Below are positions 26,404 to 34,388 of a stretch of 55,638 bases of DNA, one piece after another (the stretch's first letter is position 1; every line of letters starts with the position of its first letter). The notes under the pieces were generated by a model. The model worked only from the letters and a program-made list of their open reading frames with translations, made no database searches and was not told where the DNA came from. The translations under genes and the position numbers were made by a program. The DNA is from SIG452 sp045631485 (GTDB taxonomy: Bacteria > Bacillota > Clostridia > UMGS1840): contig JAZQUU010000017.1 in NCBI GenBank assembly GCA_045631485.1, positions 1-55,638 on the forward strand. The letters run 5' to 3'.

Positions 26404-26688
26404 GTGAAGTTTTTCAAACGGAAAAATCTGTGGATTTTCGGTTTGGCGGCAATGCTTGTGTATTTCTCTTTCCTGCATTTTAGAACCTATCAGGATTTTG
26501 AAGCACTCCGCCAGGATGAAACCGTGTATCAGAAAAAAATTGAATACGAACTTGCAAGGCAGGAAGAATTGAACCGTCTGGACGAAAAAGCAAGCAGTCA
26601 GAAAACCATTGAGTCCATCGCAAGAGGAAACTTAAACTACTTAAAAGAGGGTGAGATTCTCTTTGTGGACGGCGAACATCATCAGTAA
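26404..26688 (+). CDS. divIC: Septum formation initiator DivIC/FtsB family
   Basis: This 94-residue bitopic protein has a basic N-terminal tip, one membrane helix (about residues 10-26), then a coiled-coil stretch rich in Glu/Gln ('YQKKIEYELARQEELNRLDE') and the family tail 'SIARGNLNYLKEGEILF'. It belongs to the division complex that links FtsZ to septal wall synthesis. The start is a GTG four bases after the yabQ stop. A terminator follows at 26717. Confidence 0.9.
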   Translation: MKFFKRKNLWIFGLAAMLVYFSFLHFRTYQDFEALRQDETVYQKKIEYELARQEELNRLDEKASSQKTIESIARGNLNYLKEGEILFVDGEHHQ

Positions 26689-26716
26689 ATTTCCACCAAA
26701 CAATATAACGACAATC

Positions 26717-26750
26717 AAAAAGTGCAGTAACAATTGTTACTGCACTTTTT
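26717..26750. terminator. Bidirectional terminator between divIC and amidohydrolase
   Basis: A perfect 15-bp stem (26717-26731 with 26736-26750), AATT loop, has A-run and T-run ends. It ends the yabP-yabQ-divIC unit and, on the minus strand, the long purine operon. Confidence 0.93.
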
Positions 26751-27535
26751 TATTGTAATCCAAGTAAATTTTCGGCATTTTTATAGAAAATCTTTTCCTT
26801 TTCGTCATCGGATAAGGGAAGCTTTTCGATATTCTCGATTTCCTTTTTAATGTGCCACATCGGATAATCGGTACCAAATAAAATCTTATCCATATCGTGT
26901 TTTTTAAGGATTTTTACCGCAAGCTCGGGAGAGATAAATTCCAGAGTGGAGGAGGTATCAAAATAAATGTTCTCCCCGCATAAAATATCCATGGAATCCT
27001 CCCAGGTAGAATAACCGCCCAAATGAGCACCAATCACCGTAAGATTGGGAAAATCCTTTAGAATCTGCTTGATTTTGGTGGGATGAGAGTAATCATAACG
27101 ATAGTCCCCCACATGAAACATAATGGCTAACTTACCCGACATCATTTCATAAATATGATACATTTCGGGAGATAAAATATCAATCTTTCCGAAATCGGGA
27201 TGAAATTTAATCCCTTTTACACCGTTTTCCAAAAGTGTTTCAATTTCTCCCTCATTATCTTCATACTGAGGATGCAAGGTGCCAAACCCGATAAAATCAG
27301 AATTTTTAGATAATTCTCCCAATAGAAACTGGTTGATTCCCGATACCTGATCGGGACGGGTTGCGGTGGAATGAATGAGCATTTTATCCACGCCGTACTC
27401 TTTCCACTGGGATAAAAGGTCCTCACAGGTGCCGCCGCAATGCATAGGGATATCATAGAAATCGCCGATAGCTTTCACCGCTTTTTCGGCAATCTTTTGG
27501 GGATAAATATGACAATGACAGTCAATGATTTTCAT
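26750..27535 (-). CDS. Amidohydrolase-2 family metal-dependent hydrolase
   Basis: This is a 261-residue TIM-barrel protein of the amidohydrolase-2 (ACMSD-like) family. It has the N-terminal metal motif 'DCHCHIYP', then 'GIKFHPDFG', 'MFHVGDYRY', 'VIGAHLGGYSTW' and 'ILFGTDYPMW' with the conserved Asp. Substrates of the family include decarboxylated or hydrolysed ring acids and lactones; none can be named here. It is the last gene of the minus-strand purine unit, 14 bases after the methyltransferase, so it may be co-transcribed without being part of purine synthesis. Confidence 0.88.
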   Translation of the reverse strand: MKIIDCHCHIYPQKIAEKAVKAIGDFYDIPMHCGGTCEDLLSQWKEYGVDKMLIHSTATRPDQVSGINQFLLGELSKNSDFIGFGTLHPQYEDNEGEIETLLENGVKGIKFHPDFGKIDILSPEMYHIYEMMSGKLAIMFHVGDYRYDYSHPTKIKQILKDFPNLTVIGAHLGGYSTWEDSMDILCGENIYFDTSSTLEFISPELAVKILKKHDMDKILFGTDYPMWHIKKEIENIEKLPLSDDEKEKIFYKNAENLLGLQ

Positions 27536-27549
27536 GGGGATTCGCCTCG

Positions 27550-28674
27550 CTAAAAAATAAGTTTTTCTAAAATGGGATCAACACCAAAGGTTCGTTTGAT
27601 TTCTTTGGTTGATTCTTTGGAAGAAGCACCGTTTGTTTTCTCCGCTAAAATAAGTAAATTTTTCGGGGTTTCCAAAGGGGACACAAACTCGGTTGCAGTC
27701 ACATTGTAGCCGTGTTCTTCCAAGGTTTTTACCCGATAAATATCGGTTAACAAATCGGAAAAGCGTTTTTTGAAAATTCCGTTTTCAAACAGATAAGGCA
27801 TTTCATCGTTTTTGATGGTGGGTAAAAATTCCTTATGGCAACAAGGTGCGATAGCACACACTTTTGCCCCGTTATTCACCGCCGCCGCAATGGCAAAATC
27901 GGTTGCCACATCGCAGGCGTGGAGAGAAATTGCAATATCCATATTGGTGGGTGGAGTAAACTCCAGAATATCCGCACAATAAAAATCCATATTGTAATAT
28001 TTTAATTCATCACGGATTTTTTTGGAGGCTTCCACCACATCTTCACGAATATCCACGCCGATAATACGGCATCTTCTTTTTAACACATCGCACAGATAGA
28101 AATTTAAAAAGAAGGACAGATAGGATTTCCCGCAAGCCAAATCATACACCGTGATTTCCCGCTCATTGGGAATCTTTTTGATATAGGGCACCAAAAGCTC
28201 AATAAAATGCTCCGCCTGGGTGAACTTGCGAACATGGGTATTTTTCAGTTTCCCCTGCTCCGTCACAAAATCCAGAACGGTTAAAAGCTTGTTTGCCGCT
28301 TTGGGAGAAATCAAGTGCTTTTCTTCGTTTTTGGAAGCTTCCACCACCTTGTTATCACTTTTGGTAGTCACATTTTTGGCATCTGCACGAAGAAGCAAAC
28401 GCCCTGTGCGGTCGGCATAGGTAAGCTCCAGTTCATCATAAAGATTGGCTTGATTGATAAGCACAGAAAACAATTCCGAAAAAACACCTTTGGTGCTTTC
28501 TTTTTGGAAGGTCAGGGTGTATAATTCCCCATCAAAGGAAATGGTGAAGGGATAAGTCACCGCACCCGATTTATACTGCCCCGACACCTCAATAAACAGT
28601 GCCTGATTCTCTTCCCAACGGGAGAGAATGCCGCTTCCGAATAATGTTAACTTCTGAATGGTTTGTTTATTCAA
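27550..28674 (-). CDS. SAM-dependent methyltransferase (Methyltransf_32-like)
   Basis: This 374-residue protein has a ~130-residue N-terminal domain of unknown type followed by a class I methyltransferase fold. The SAM-binding motif is 'VYDLACGKSYLSFFL', then 'IIGVDIRED'. The later block 'SLHACDVATD' and 'IAPCCHKE' is typical of the METTL25/TRM13-like group, some of which modify RNA. The substrate is unknown. It begins 12 bases after purD. Confidence 0.82.
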   Translation of the reverse strand: MNKQTIQKLTLFGSGILSRWEENQALFIEVSGQYKSGAVTYPFTISFDGELYTLTFQKESTKGVFSELFSVLINQANLYDELELTYADRTGRLLLRADAKNVTTKSDNKVVEASKNEEKHLISPKAANKLLTVLDFVTEQGKLKNTHVRKFTQAEHFIELLVPYIKKIPNEREITVYDLACGKSYLSFFLNFYLCDVLKRRCRIIGVDIREDVVEASKKIRDELKYYNMDFYCADILEFTPPTNMDIAISLHACDVATDFAIAAAVNNGAKVCAIAPCCHKEFLPTIKNDEMPYLFENGIFKKRFSDLLTDIYRVKTLEEHGYNVTATEFVSPLETPKNLLILAEKTNGASSKESTKEIKRTFGVDPILEKLIF

Positions 28675-28686
28675 AAAAATCGCCTC

Positions 28687-29973
28687 TTAGTTGTACTTTT
28701 TGATACCGATGTCTTTACGATAATGGGCATCGGTAAAGGAAATTTTCGCTACGGCATCATAAGCTTCACGGATGGCATCATCTAAGTTTTTACCGGTTGC
28801 GGTAACGCCGATCACACGGCCGCCTGCGGTTAAGAATTTACCGTCTTCGGCTTTGGTGCCTGCATGATAAACAAAAATATTGTCTTTTTCTTCGGCTTTA
28901 TCCATACCGATAATTTCATAGCCGGTTTTGTATGCTTTGGGATAGCCGCCGGATGCCATAATCACACATACACAAGCATTATCTTCCCATTCGATATTGA
29001 TTTGGTCTAATTTTTCATCAATGATTGCATCAAAGATGGTGAGCAGATTGGTTTTTAATCTAGGAAGCACCACCTGAGTTTCCGGGTCACCGAAACGGGC
29101 ATTATATTCAATTACTTTCACGCCGTTTTTGGTTGCCATTAAGCCAAAGTAGATAACCCCTTTGAAAGGTCTTCCTTCTGCCCGAAGTCCGTTAATGGTG
29201 GGCAGGAAGATGTTTTTCATACATTCTTCTTCCAGATCCTTATTATACACACGGCTGGGAGAGAAAGTACCCATACCGCCGGTGTTTAAGCCTTCGTCGT
29301 TATCGTAAGCGCGTTTATGGTCCTGAGCGGAAACCATGGGAACCACGGTTTTGCCGTCGGTAAATGCCAGTACGGAAATTTCGGGACCGGTTAAAAATTC
29401 TTCAATTACCACGGTGGAGCCGGACGCACCAAACACCTTATCCACCATCATTTCGTTAATAGCGGTTACCGCTTCTTCTTCGTTCTGAGCAATAATTACC
29501 CCTTTTCCAAGTGCCAAGCCGTCTGCTTTGATAACTGCGGGGTAAGTGTTTTCTGCTTTTAAGTATGCGATGGCAGAATCTGCATCGGTAAAGGTTTCAT
29601 ATTTTGCGGTGGGAATGTTGTATTTTTTCATCAGCTCTTTGGAAAACGCTTTGCTTCCCTCCACAATCGCTGCATTTTTACGGGGACCGAATGCACGGAT
29701 GCCCGCTTTTTCCAGTTCATCCACCAATCCCAACACCAACGGATCGTCGGGCGCAACCATCACCATATCAAACTGTTCCTCTTTGGCATACGCCACCAGT
29801 TTTTCAATTTCGGTTGCTTTGATGGGCACCAAGGTTGCAAGCTGTGCGATACCGCCGTTTCCGGGTGCACAATAGATATTAAGATCGGGATTATCCCGTT
29901 TTAAACATTTAACGATAGCATGTTCTCTTCCGCCACCGCCAACAACTAAGATTTTTTTGATTTCATTCTTCAT
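28687..29973 (-). CDS. purD: Phosphoribosylamine--glycine ligase
   Basis: This 428-residue ATP-grasp enzyme makes glycinamide ribonucleotide (second step of de novo purine synthesis). It has the N-terminal 'VVGGGGREHAIV', the ATP-grasp segments 'PAVIKADGLALGKGVIIA' and 'VIEEFLTGPEISVLAFTDG', and the catalytic region 'NTGGMGTFSP' and 'EYNARFGDPETQVVLPRL'. It is the usual length. It lies within the purine operon, downstream of the transformylase gene. Confidence 0.97.
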   Translation of the reverse strand: MKNEIKKILVVGGGGREHAIVKCLKRDNPDLNIYCAPGNGGIAQLATLVPIKATEIEKLVAYAKEEQFDMVMVAPDDPLVLGLVDELEKAGIRAFGPRKNAAIVEGSKAFSKELMKKYNIPTAKYETFTDADSAIAYLKAENTYPAVIKADGLALGKGVIIAQNEEEAVTAINEMMVDKVFGASGSTVVIEEFLTGPEISVLAFTDGKTVVPMVSAQDHKRAYDNDEGLNTGGMGTFSPSRVYNKDLEEECMKNIFLPTINGLRAEGRPFKGVIYFGLMATKNGVKVIEYNARFGDPETQVVLPRLKTNLLTIFDAIIDEKLDQINIEWEDNACVCVIMASGGYPKAYKTGYEIIGMDKAEEKDNIFVYHAGTKAEDGKFLTAGGRVIGVTATGKNLDDAIREAYDAVAKISFTDAHYRKDIGIKKYN

Positions 29974-30051
29974 CGTTTCTTAATCTCCTGTCAGATTTTT
30001 ATAAGCAAATAGGGAACTTTTCTAATAAAAATTCCCTATCATTTTCCTATT

Positions 30052-31224
30052 TTAGTGATGGAACAAACGGTTGCCGGTAAACACCATGGCAATTCCGTAT
30101 TTGTTACAAGTATCGATTACATGGTCATCACGGATAGAACCGCCGGGCTGTGCAATAAATTCCACACCGCTCTTTCTGGCACGCTCAATATTATCGCCAA
30201 AGGGGAAGAATGCATCGGAACCAACAGACACGCCGGACTGGGTTTTGAGCCATTCTAAGCGTTCTTCACGGGTTAACACGGGCGGTTTTTCCACGAAGAA
30301 CTGTTCCCATACGCCATCTTCCAAAACGTCCATATATTCATCGGAAATATACACGTCAATGGTGTTATCACGGTCAGGACGACGGATATCGGGCTTAAAT
30401 TTTAAGTTCAACACTTTTTCGTGTTGTCTTAAATACCAGGTATCTGCTTTATTGCCTGCCAATCTGGTACAATGAATTCTGGACTGCTGACCTGCACCCA
30501 CGCCGATTACCTGTCCGCCTTTTGCATAGCAAACGGAATTGGACTGAGTGTATTTTAAAGTGATTAATGCGATAATCAAGTCAATTTTTGCGCTTTCAGG
30601 GAAGGAGTTTGCATCGGTCACAAAATTGGTGAGCATCCCTTCGTCGATTTTCAATTCATTTCTGCCCTGCTCAAAAGTGATGCCGAACACATCACGGCGT
30701 TCAATGGGCTTGGGAGTGAAATCCTTATCAATCTGAATCACGGTGTAGCCGCCTTTTCTTTTTGATTTTAAGATTTCAAGTGCTTCGGGAGTATAATCGG
30801 GAGCGATGATACCATCGGAAACTTCTTTGGCAATAATCGCCGCAGTTTCTTTATCGCAGGTATCGGATAATGCGATAAAATCGCCGTAGGAAGACATTCT
30901 GTCTGCCCCTCTTGCTCTTGCATAAGCACAAGCCATGGGAGAAAGCTCAAATTCTTCCACAAAATTGATTTTCTTTTCTAAATCGGAAAGGGGTAACCCA
31001 ACTGCCGCACCTGCAGGGCTCACGTGTTTAAAAGATGCTGCCGCAGGAAGACCTGTTGCTTCTTTTAATTCTTTTACCAGCTGCCAACTGTTGAAGGCAT
31101 CCAGAAAGTTAATATAACCGGGTCTGCCGTTTAAAATGGTGATCGGCAGGTCATATTCCTCGGTAAAAATTCGAGAGGGTTTCTGATTGGGGTTACAACC
31201 GTATTTTAATTCTAATTCTTTCAT
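30052..31224 (-). CDS. purH: AICAR transformylase, stand-alone (PurH-like without IMP cyclohydrolase domain)
   Basis: This 390-residue protein covers only the formyltransferase half of the usual ~510-residue PurH. It transfers a formyl group from 10-formyl-tetrahydrofolate to AICAR. The start 'YGCNPNQKPSRIF' and the catalytic Lys66-His67 in 'ASFKHVSPAGAAVG' are clear. The MGS-like cyclohydrolase domain normally at the N terminus is absent. The next gene upstream (31254-31958) supplies a separate IMP cyclohydrolase, so the final two purine steps are split. It ends with the expected 'TGNRLFHH'. Confidence 0.93.
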   Translation of the reverse strand: MKELELKYGCNPNQKPSRIFTEEYDLPITILNGRPGYINFLDAFNSWQLVKELKEATGLPAAASFKHVSPAGAAVGLPLSDLEKKINFVEEFELSPMACAYARARGADRMSSYGDFIALSDTCDKETAAIIAKEVSDGIIAPDYTPEALEILKSKRKGGYTVIQIDKDFTPKPIERRDVFGITFEQGRNELKIDEGMLTNFVTDANSFPESAKIDLIIALITLKYTQSNSVCYAKGGQVIGVGAGQQSRIHCTRLAGNKADTWYLRQHEKVLNLKFKPDIRRPDRDNTIDVYISDEYMDVLEDGVWEQFFVEKPPVLTREERLEWLKTQSGVSVGSDAFFPFGDNIERARKSGVEFIAQPGGSIRDDHVIDTCNKYGIAMVFTGNRLFHH

Positions 31225-31253
31225 CGTTTCGGTTCCTTTCCTTTTTTTCGTTG

Positions 31254-31958
31254 TTATTTGTTCTTGTTGATGATTCTGGTTTCATAAGAACCGTCTTTTA
31301 AGGAAATATATCTCACAAACAAGGAAACCTTGTTGTCTTCATTTAAGTTTGTCCATAAGGTGTTGGTGAAGGAATCAATATCTTCGTTAATTTCCACCAG
31401 TTCGGGTTCCCCATAGAAAGAAGGAATGGGATTGCCGTCACATTTGTAGGTATGAATAAAATGACCTTCTCCCGCTACGGGCTGGGAATATTCATAGAAG
31501 AATCTCTGGCAGGAATTGCCATTGCCCATTGCACTTTTTAAGATAGACATTTTGTAGGAGAAACCGTCATTTACTGTCAACTCTGCAGAAATACGGGGAG
31601 TGTAGTTGGGAGCATCAGGCTCAAACTCACGGGTACGAAGTGCTTCCTCAAAGGTTTTGCCATCTTTTAAGAAATCATACACAGTATCGGTCTGGTCACC
31701 GTTGGTTACCACGGTTTTATCACCCAGCACACGAACAGGGGCATAAATAATTAAGGACGGGTCGCTTAATTTGGACGGGTCAAAGGCTTCGGTACGGATG
31801 CCTTCTCCCTCGGTCACAAACACACGGTTACGGCTGTTCTCACTTCTGCCCATAATAAAATATGCAGTTACGGCAAATTTTTCATCCTTGGATTTACCAA
31901 CAATGATACCTCTGCCGGGATAAGAGTTTGTATTCAGTAATTCTGCAATCTGATTCAT
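31254..31958 (-). CDS. purO: IMP cyclohydrolase, PurO-like family
   Basis: This 234-residue protein resembles the stand-alone IMP cyclohydrolase family (PF07826), first known as archaeal PurO, with an Ntn-hydrolase-like fold. Typical stretches are 'NSYPGRGIIVGKS', 'AYFIMGRSENSRNR' and 'TPRISAEL'. It would close the ring of FAICAR to give IMP, replacing the missing domain of the neighbouring PurH. AAAGGA ten bases before the ATG at 31958 fixes the start; the longer open frame overlapping purN is not used. The symbol follows the archaeal name. Confidence 0.88.
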   Translation of the reverse strand: MNQIAELLNTNSYPGRGIIVGKSKDEKFAVTAYFIMGRSENSRNRVFVTEGEGIRTEAFDPSKLSDPSLIIYAPVRVLGDKTVVTNGDQTDTVYDFLKDGKTFEEALRTREFEPDAPNYTPRISAELTVNDGFSYKMSILKSAMGNGNSCQRFFYEYSQPVAGEGHFIHTYKCDGNPIPSFYGEPELVEINEDIDSFTNTLWTNLNEDNKVSLFVRYISLKDGSYETRIINKNK

Positions 31959-31975
31959 GTTCTGTTGTTCCTTTC

Positions 31976-32563
31976 TTACGCTTTGCCTGATAAAACCAAT
32001 TCGCAAGCCTGGGGTAAAATTTTCCATTCTGCCTGCTCCATCACTCTTTTTTGCAACACTTCGGGAGTATCTCCCTCTTCCACCATCACGGGCTTTTGCA
32101 GAATGATTCTGCCGCCGTCGGTAATTTCATTTACAAAATGCACCGTTGCACCAGTCACCTTTACCCCTTTTTCCAGAGCAGCTTCGTGAACCTTCAGTCC
32201 ATAGAAACCGTCCCCGCAGAAAGAAGGAATGAGTGAGGGATGCACATTGATAATTTTTTCGGGAAATTCTTTGATAATTTCTTCGCCGATGATGGATAAA
32301 AAGCCTGCCAACACGATTAAATCGGGTTGTTCCGCTTTCAATTCGGAAAGAAGTGCCTTCTGATAGCTTTCGTTATCCGAAAAGCTTTTTCTTGCCACCA
32401 CCACACCGGGAATTCCTGCGTTTTTTGCACGCTCCAATGCATACACATCGGGTTTTGAAGAAATCACCTTGGTGATTTTGCCCGACACAATCACATCCTT
32501 GGCATCAATTAACGCCTGCAGGTTGGTACCGCCGCCGGACACTAACACAACAATCTTTTTCAT
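31976..32563 (-). CDS. purN: Phosphoribosylglycinamide formyltransferase
   Basis: This 195-residue enzyme uses 10-formyl-tetrahydrofolate to formylate glycinamide ribonucleotide. It has 'VLVSGGGTNLQALIDA' for phosphate binding and the catalytic 'NVHPSLIPSFCGDGFYG' (Asn-His) and 'VTGATVHFVNEITDGG' (with Asp). Its start codon overlaps the purM stop by one base, implying coupled translation. Confidence 0.97.
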   Translation of the reverse strand: MKKIVVLVSGGGTNLQALIDAKDVIVSGKITKVISSKPDVYALERAKNAGIPGVVVARKSFSDNESYQKALLSELKAEQPDLIVLAGFLSIIGEEIIKEFPEKIINVHPSLIPSFCGDGFYGLKVHEAALEKGVKVTGATVHFVNEITDGGRIILQKPVMVEEGDTPEVLQKRVMEQAEWKILPQACELVLSGKA

Positions 32564-33609
32564 TAGATCAGTTTCACTCCTGCATCACCGTTTTCCACAG
32601 TACCTAAAATGTATGCTTTTTCGCCTAAGGATTCAATAATTTTGATAACGCCTTCTGCATCGCCTTTATTCACTGCCATGCAAAGACCGATACCCATGTT
32701 ATAGGTGTTGTACATATTTTCTTCGGAGATTCCGCCTTTTGCCTGCAAGAGTTTGAAGATGGGAAGCACGGGGAAGGAATCTTTTTTAATTACCGCCTGA
32801 GTTCCGTCGGGCAACATTCTCGGAATGTTTTCATAGAAGCCGCCACCGGTGATGTGAGAAATTGCTTTCACTTTGTACTGAGATAACACAGCCAGTACGG
32901 TTTTTACATAAATTTTGGTGGGGATGATTAACGCTTCGCCTAAGGTCATACCCAATTCATCATAATATACGGATAAGTTTTTCTTTGCTTCTTCTTCGGG
33001 ACCGTTTAATTCAAACACTTTTCTCACCAGAGAATAGCCGTTGGAATGGATACCGGAGGATGCCACACCGATTAACACATCGCCTTCTGCCACGGTGGAG
33101 CCGTCGATAATTTTGTCTTTATCCACAACGCCCACGGAGAAGCCTGCCAAGTCGTATTCGTTCACGGGATAGAAACCGGGCATTTCTGCAGTTTCACCGC
33201 CCACTAAGGCACATTCACCCAAAATACAACCATCACTTACACCTTTTACGATTTCAGCGATTCGCTCAGGCACGTTTTTACCAACTGCTAAGTAGTCTAA
33301 GAAGAATAAGGGCTTCGCACCGGAGCAAACAATATCGTTTACACACATTGCCACACAGTCCTGACCAACGGTATCGTGTTTGTCGGTTAAGAATGCGATT
33401 TTTAATTTGGTGCCAACACCATCAGTACCGGATACCAACACGGGATTGGTATAGTTTCCGGTTTTAAATAATTCAAACAAACCGCCAAAACCGCCGATAT
33501 CGGTCATAACGCCGTTGGTAAAGGTTTTCTTAACGCTATCTTTAATCAGTTCCACGGAACGATATCCTGCGTGGATATCAACCCCTGCCTGTTTATATGC
33601 TTCATTCAT
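32563..33609 (-). CDS. purM: Phosphoribosylformylglycinamidine cyclo-ligase
   Basis: This 348-residue AIR synthetase catalyses the ATP-dependent ring closure of FGAM. Conserved parts are 'YKQAGVDIHAGYRSVELIK', 'LVSGTDGVGTKLKIA', 'GQDCVAMCVNDIVCSGAKPLFFLDY' (only in part family-invariant) and 'ISHITGGGFYENIPRML'. Length and ends are normal. It lies 18 bases after purE and overlaps purN by one base. Confidence 0.97.
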   Translation of the reverse strand: MNEAYKQAGVDIHAGYRSVELIKDSVKKTFTNGVMTDIGGFGGLFELFKTGNYTNPVLVSGTDGVGTKLKIAFLTDKHDTVGQDCVAMCVNDIVCSGAKPLFFLDYLAVGKNVPERIAEIVKGVSDGCILGECALVGGETAEMPGFYPVNEYDLAGFSVGVVDKDKIIDGSTVAEGDVLIGVASSGIHSNGYSLVRKVFELNGPEEEAKKNLSVYYDELGMTLGEALIIPTKIYVKTVLAVLSQYKVKAISHITGGGFYENIPRMLPDGTQAVIKKDSFPVLPIFKLLQAKGGISEENMYNTYNMGIGLCMAVNKGDAEGVIKIIESLGEKAYILGTVENGDAGVKLI

Positions 33610-33627
33610 AGTTTTTGCCCCTCTTTC

Positions 33628-34125
33628 TTATAAACTTGCAACTTCGTCCTGAAGTTTTTTATCTTTGGCACGAACTTCGTTTGCCATGTTCTCTTTCATT
33701 TGCTCTAATTTACTTTCAATATCTTTATATTTTAAGGAAAGAATCTGCAAAGCCAAAATTGCCGCATTGTCGCCGCCGTCAATCGCTACGGTTGCCACGG
33801 GGATGCCTTTGGGCATCTGCACAATGGATAACAGCGCATCCAGGCCGTCTAAGGTAGACGCCTTAATGGGAATACCGATGACGGGCAAAGTGGTAAACGC
33901 TGCTAAAACGCCACCCAAATGAGCAGCCTTTCCTGCAGCCGCAATAATCACTTCAAAGCCGTTTGTTTTCGCATTTTTGGAAAACTGTGCGGCATCTTCG
34001 GGAGTTCTGTGAGCAGACATCACTTTGACCTCAACATCCACTCCGTAATCTTTTAAGGTTTTAATACATCCTTTTAACTGGGGAAAATCAGAATCGCTTC
34101 CCATAATGACTGCAACTTTCGGCAT
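33628..34125 (-). CDS. purE: N5-carboxyaminoimidazole ribonucleotide mutase
   Basis: This 165-residue class I PurE rearranges N5-CAIR to CAIR. Family motifs are 'MGSDSDFPQLKG', 'SAHRTPEDA', 'AAAGKAAHLGGVLAAFT' and 'PVIGIPI'. It is the first gene of the minus-strand operon; its promoter lies at 34211-34239. purK is not in the window, nor are purF, purC, purL, purQ, purS or purB. Confidence 0.97.
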   Translation of the reverse strand: MPKVAVIMGSDSDFPQLKGCIKTLKDYGVDVEVKVMSAHRTPEDAAQFSKNAKTNGFEVIIAAAGKAAHLGGVLAAFTTLPVIGIPIKASTLDGLDALLSIVQMPKGIPVATVAIDGGDNAAILALQILSLKYKDIESKLEQMKENMANEVRAKDKKLQDEVASL

Positions 34126-34210
34126 TTTTTTGCTCTTCCTTTCCGATTTGTTTTACGTTTTTTTTATGTTACGGATAAAAAAGAATATCCTATCCTAACA
34201 TATCAGATTC

Positions 34211-34239
34211 ATTATAGCATAGCACACGCAAAAATGCAA
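34211..34239 (-). promoter_or_regulatory. Promoter of the purine operon, with leader hairpin
   Basis: On the minus strand there is TTGCAT (34239-34234), a 17-base spacer, and TATAAT (34216-34211). The ~80-base leader can form a stem between TGTTAGGATA (about 34202-34193) and TATCC-g-TAACA (about 34178-34168). No PurR box or purine riboswitch could be recognised. Confidence 0.7.
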
Positions 34240-34302
34240 GACAATCCGACTATTTTTTTCTTTTTTTCAAGTTCTGATTCTTTTTTTCGGAAGAAAATTT
34301 CA

Positions 34303-34332
34303 GGAATAAATTCCAAAACAAATTCATATAGT
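34303..34332 (+). promoter_or_regulatory. Possible sigma-E (mother-cell) promoter for sipL
   Basis: GGAATAAA (34303-34310), a 14-base spacer and CATATAGT (34325-34332) resemble the sporulation sigma-E pattern (ATA-rich -35 and CATACA-like -10). Position and spacing fit transcription of the SipL-like gene starting at 34389. The match is suggestive, not exact. Confidence 0.5.
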
Positions 34333-34388
34333 GAAATGAAAATAAAAAAGAGCCTGCTCTTAGTATCATGAAAAAAGGAGAACCTTCT

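Noticed and set aside
34126..34250. Purine riboswitch or PurR box before purE
   Set aside because: The leader is only ~80 bases, lacks the conserved purine-aptamer core, and no paired CCGAA-type PurR boxes were seen.
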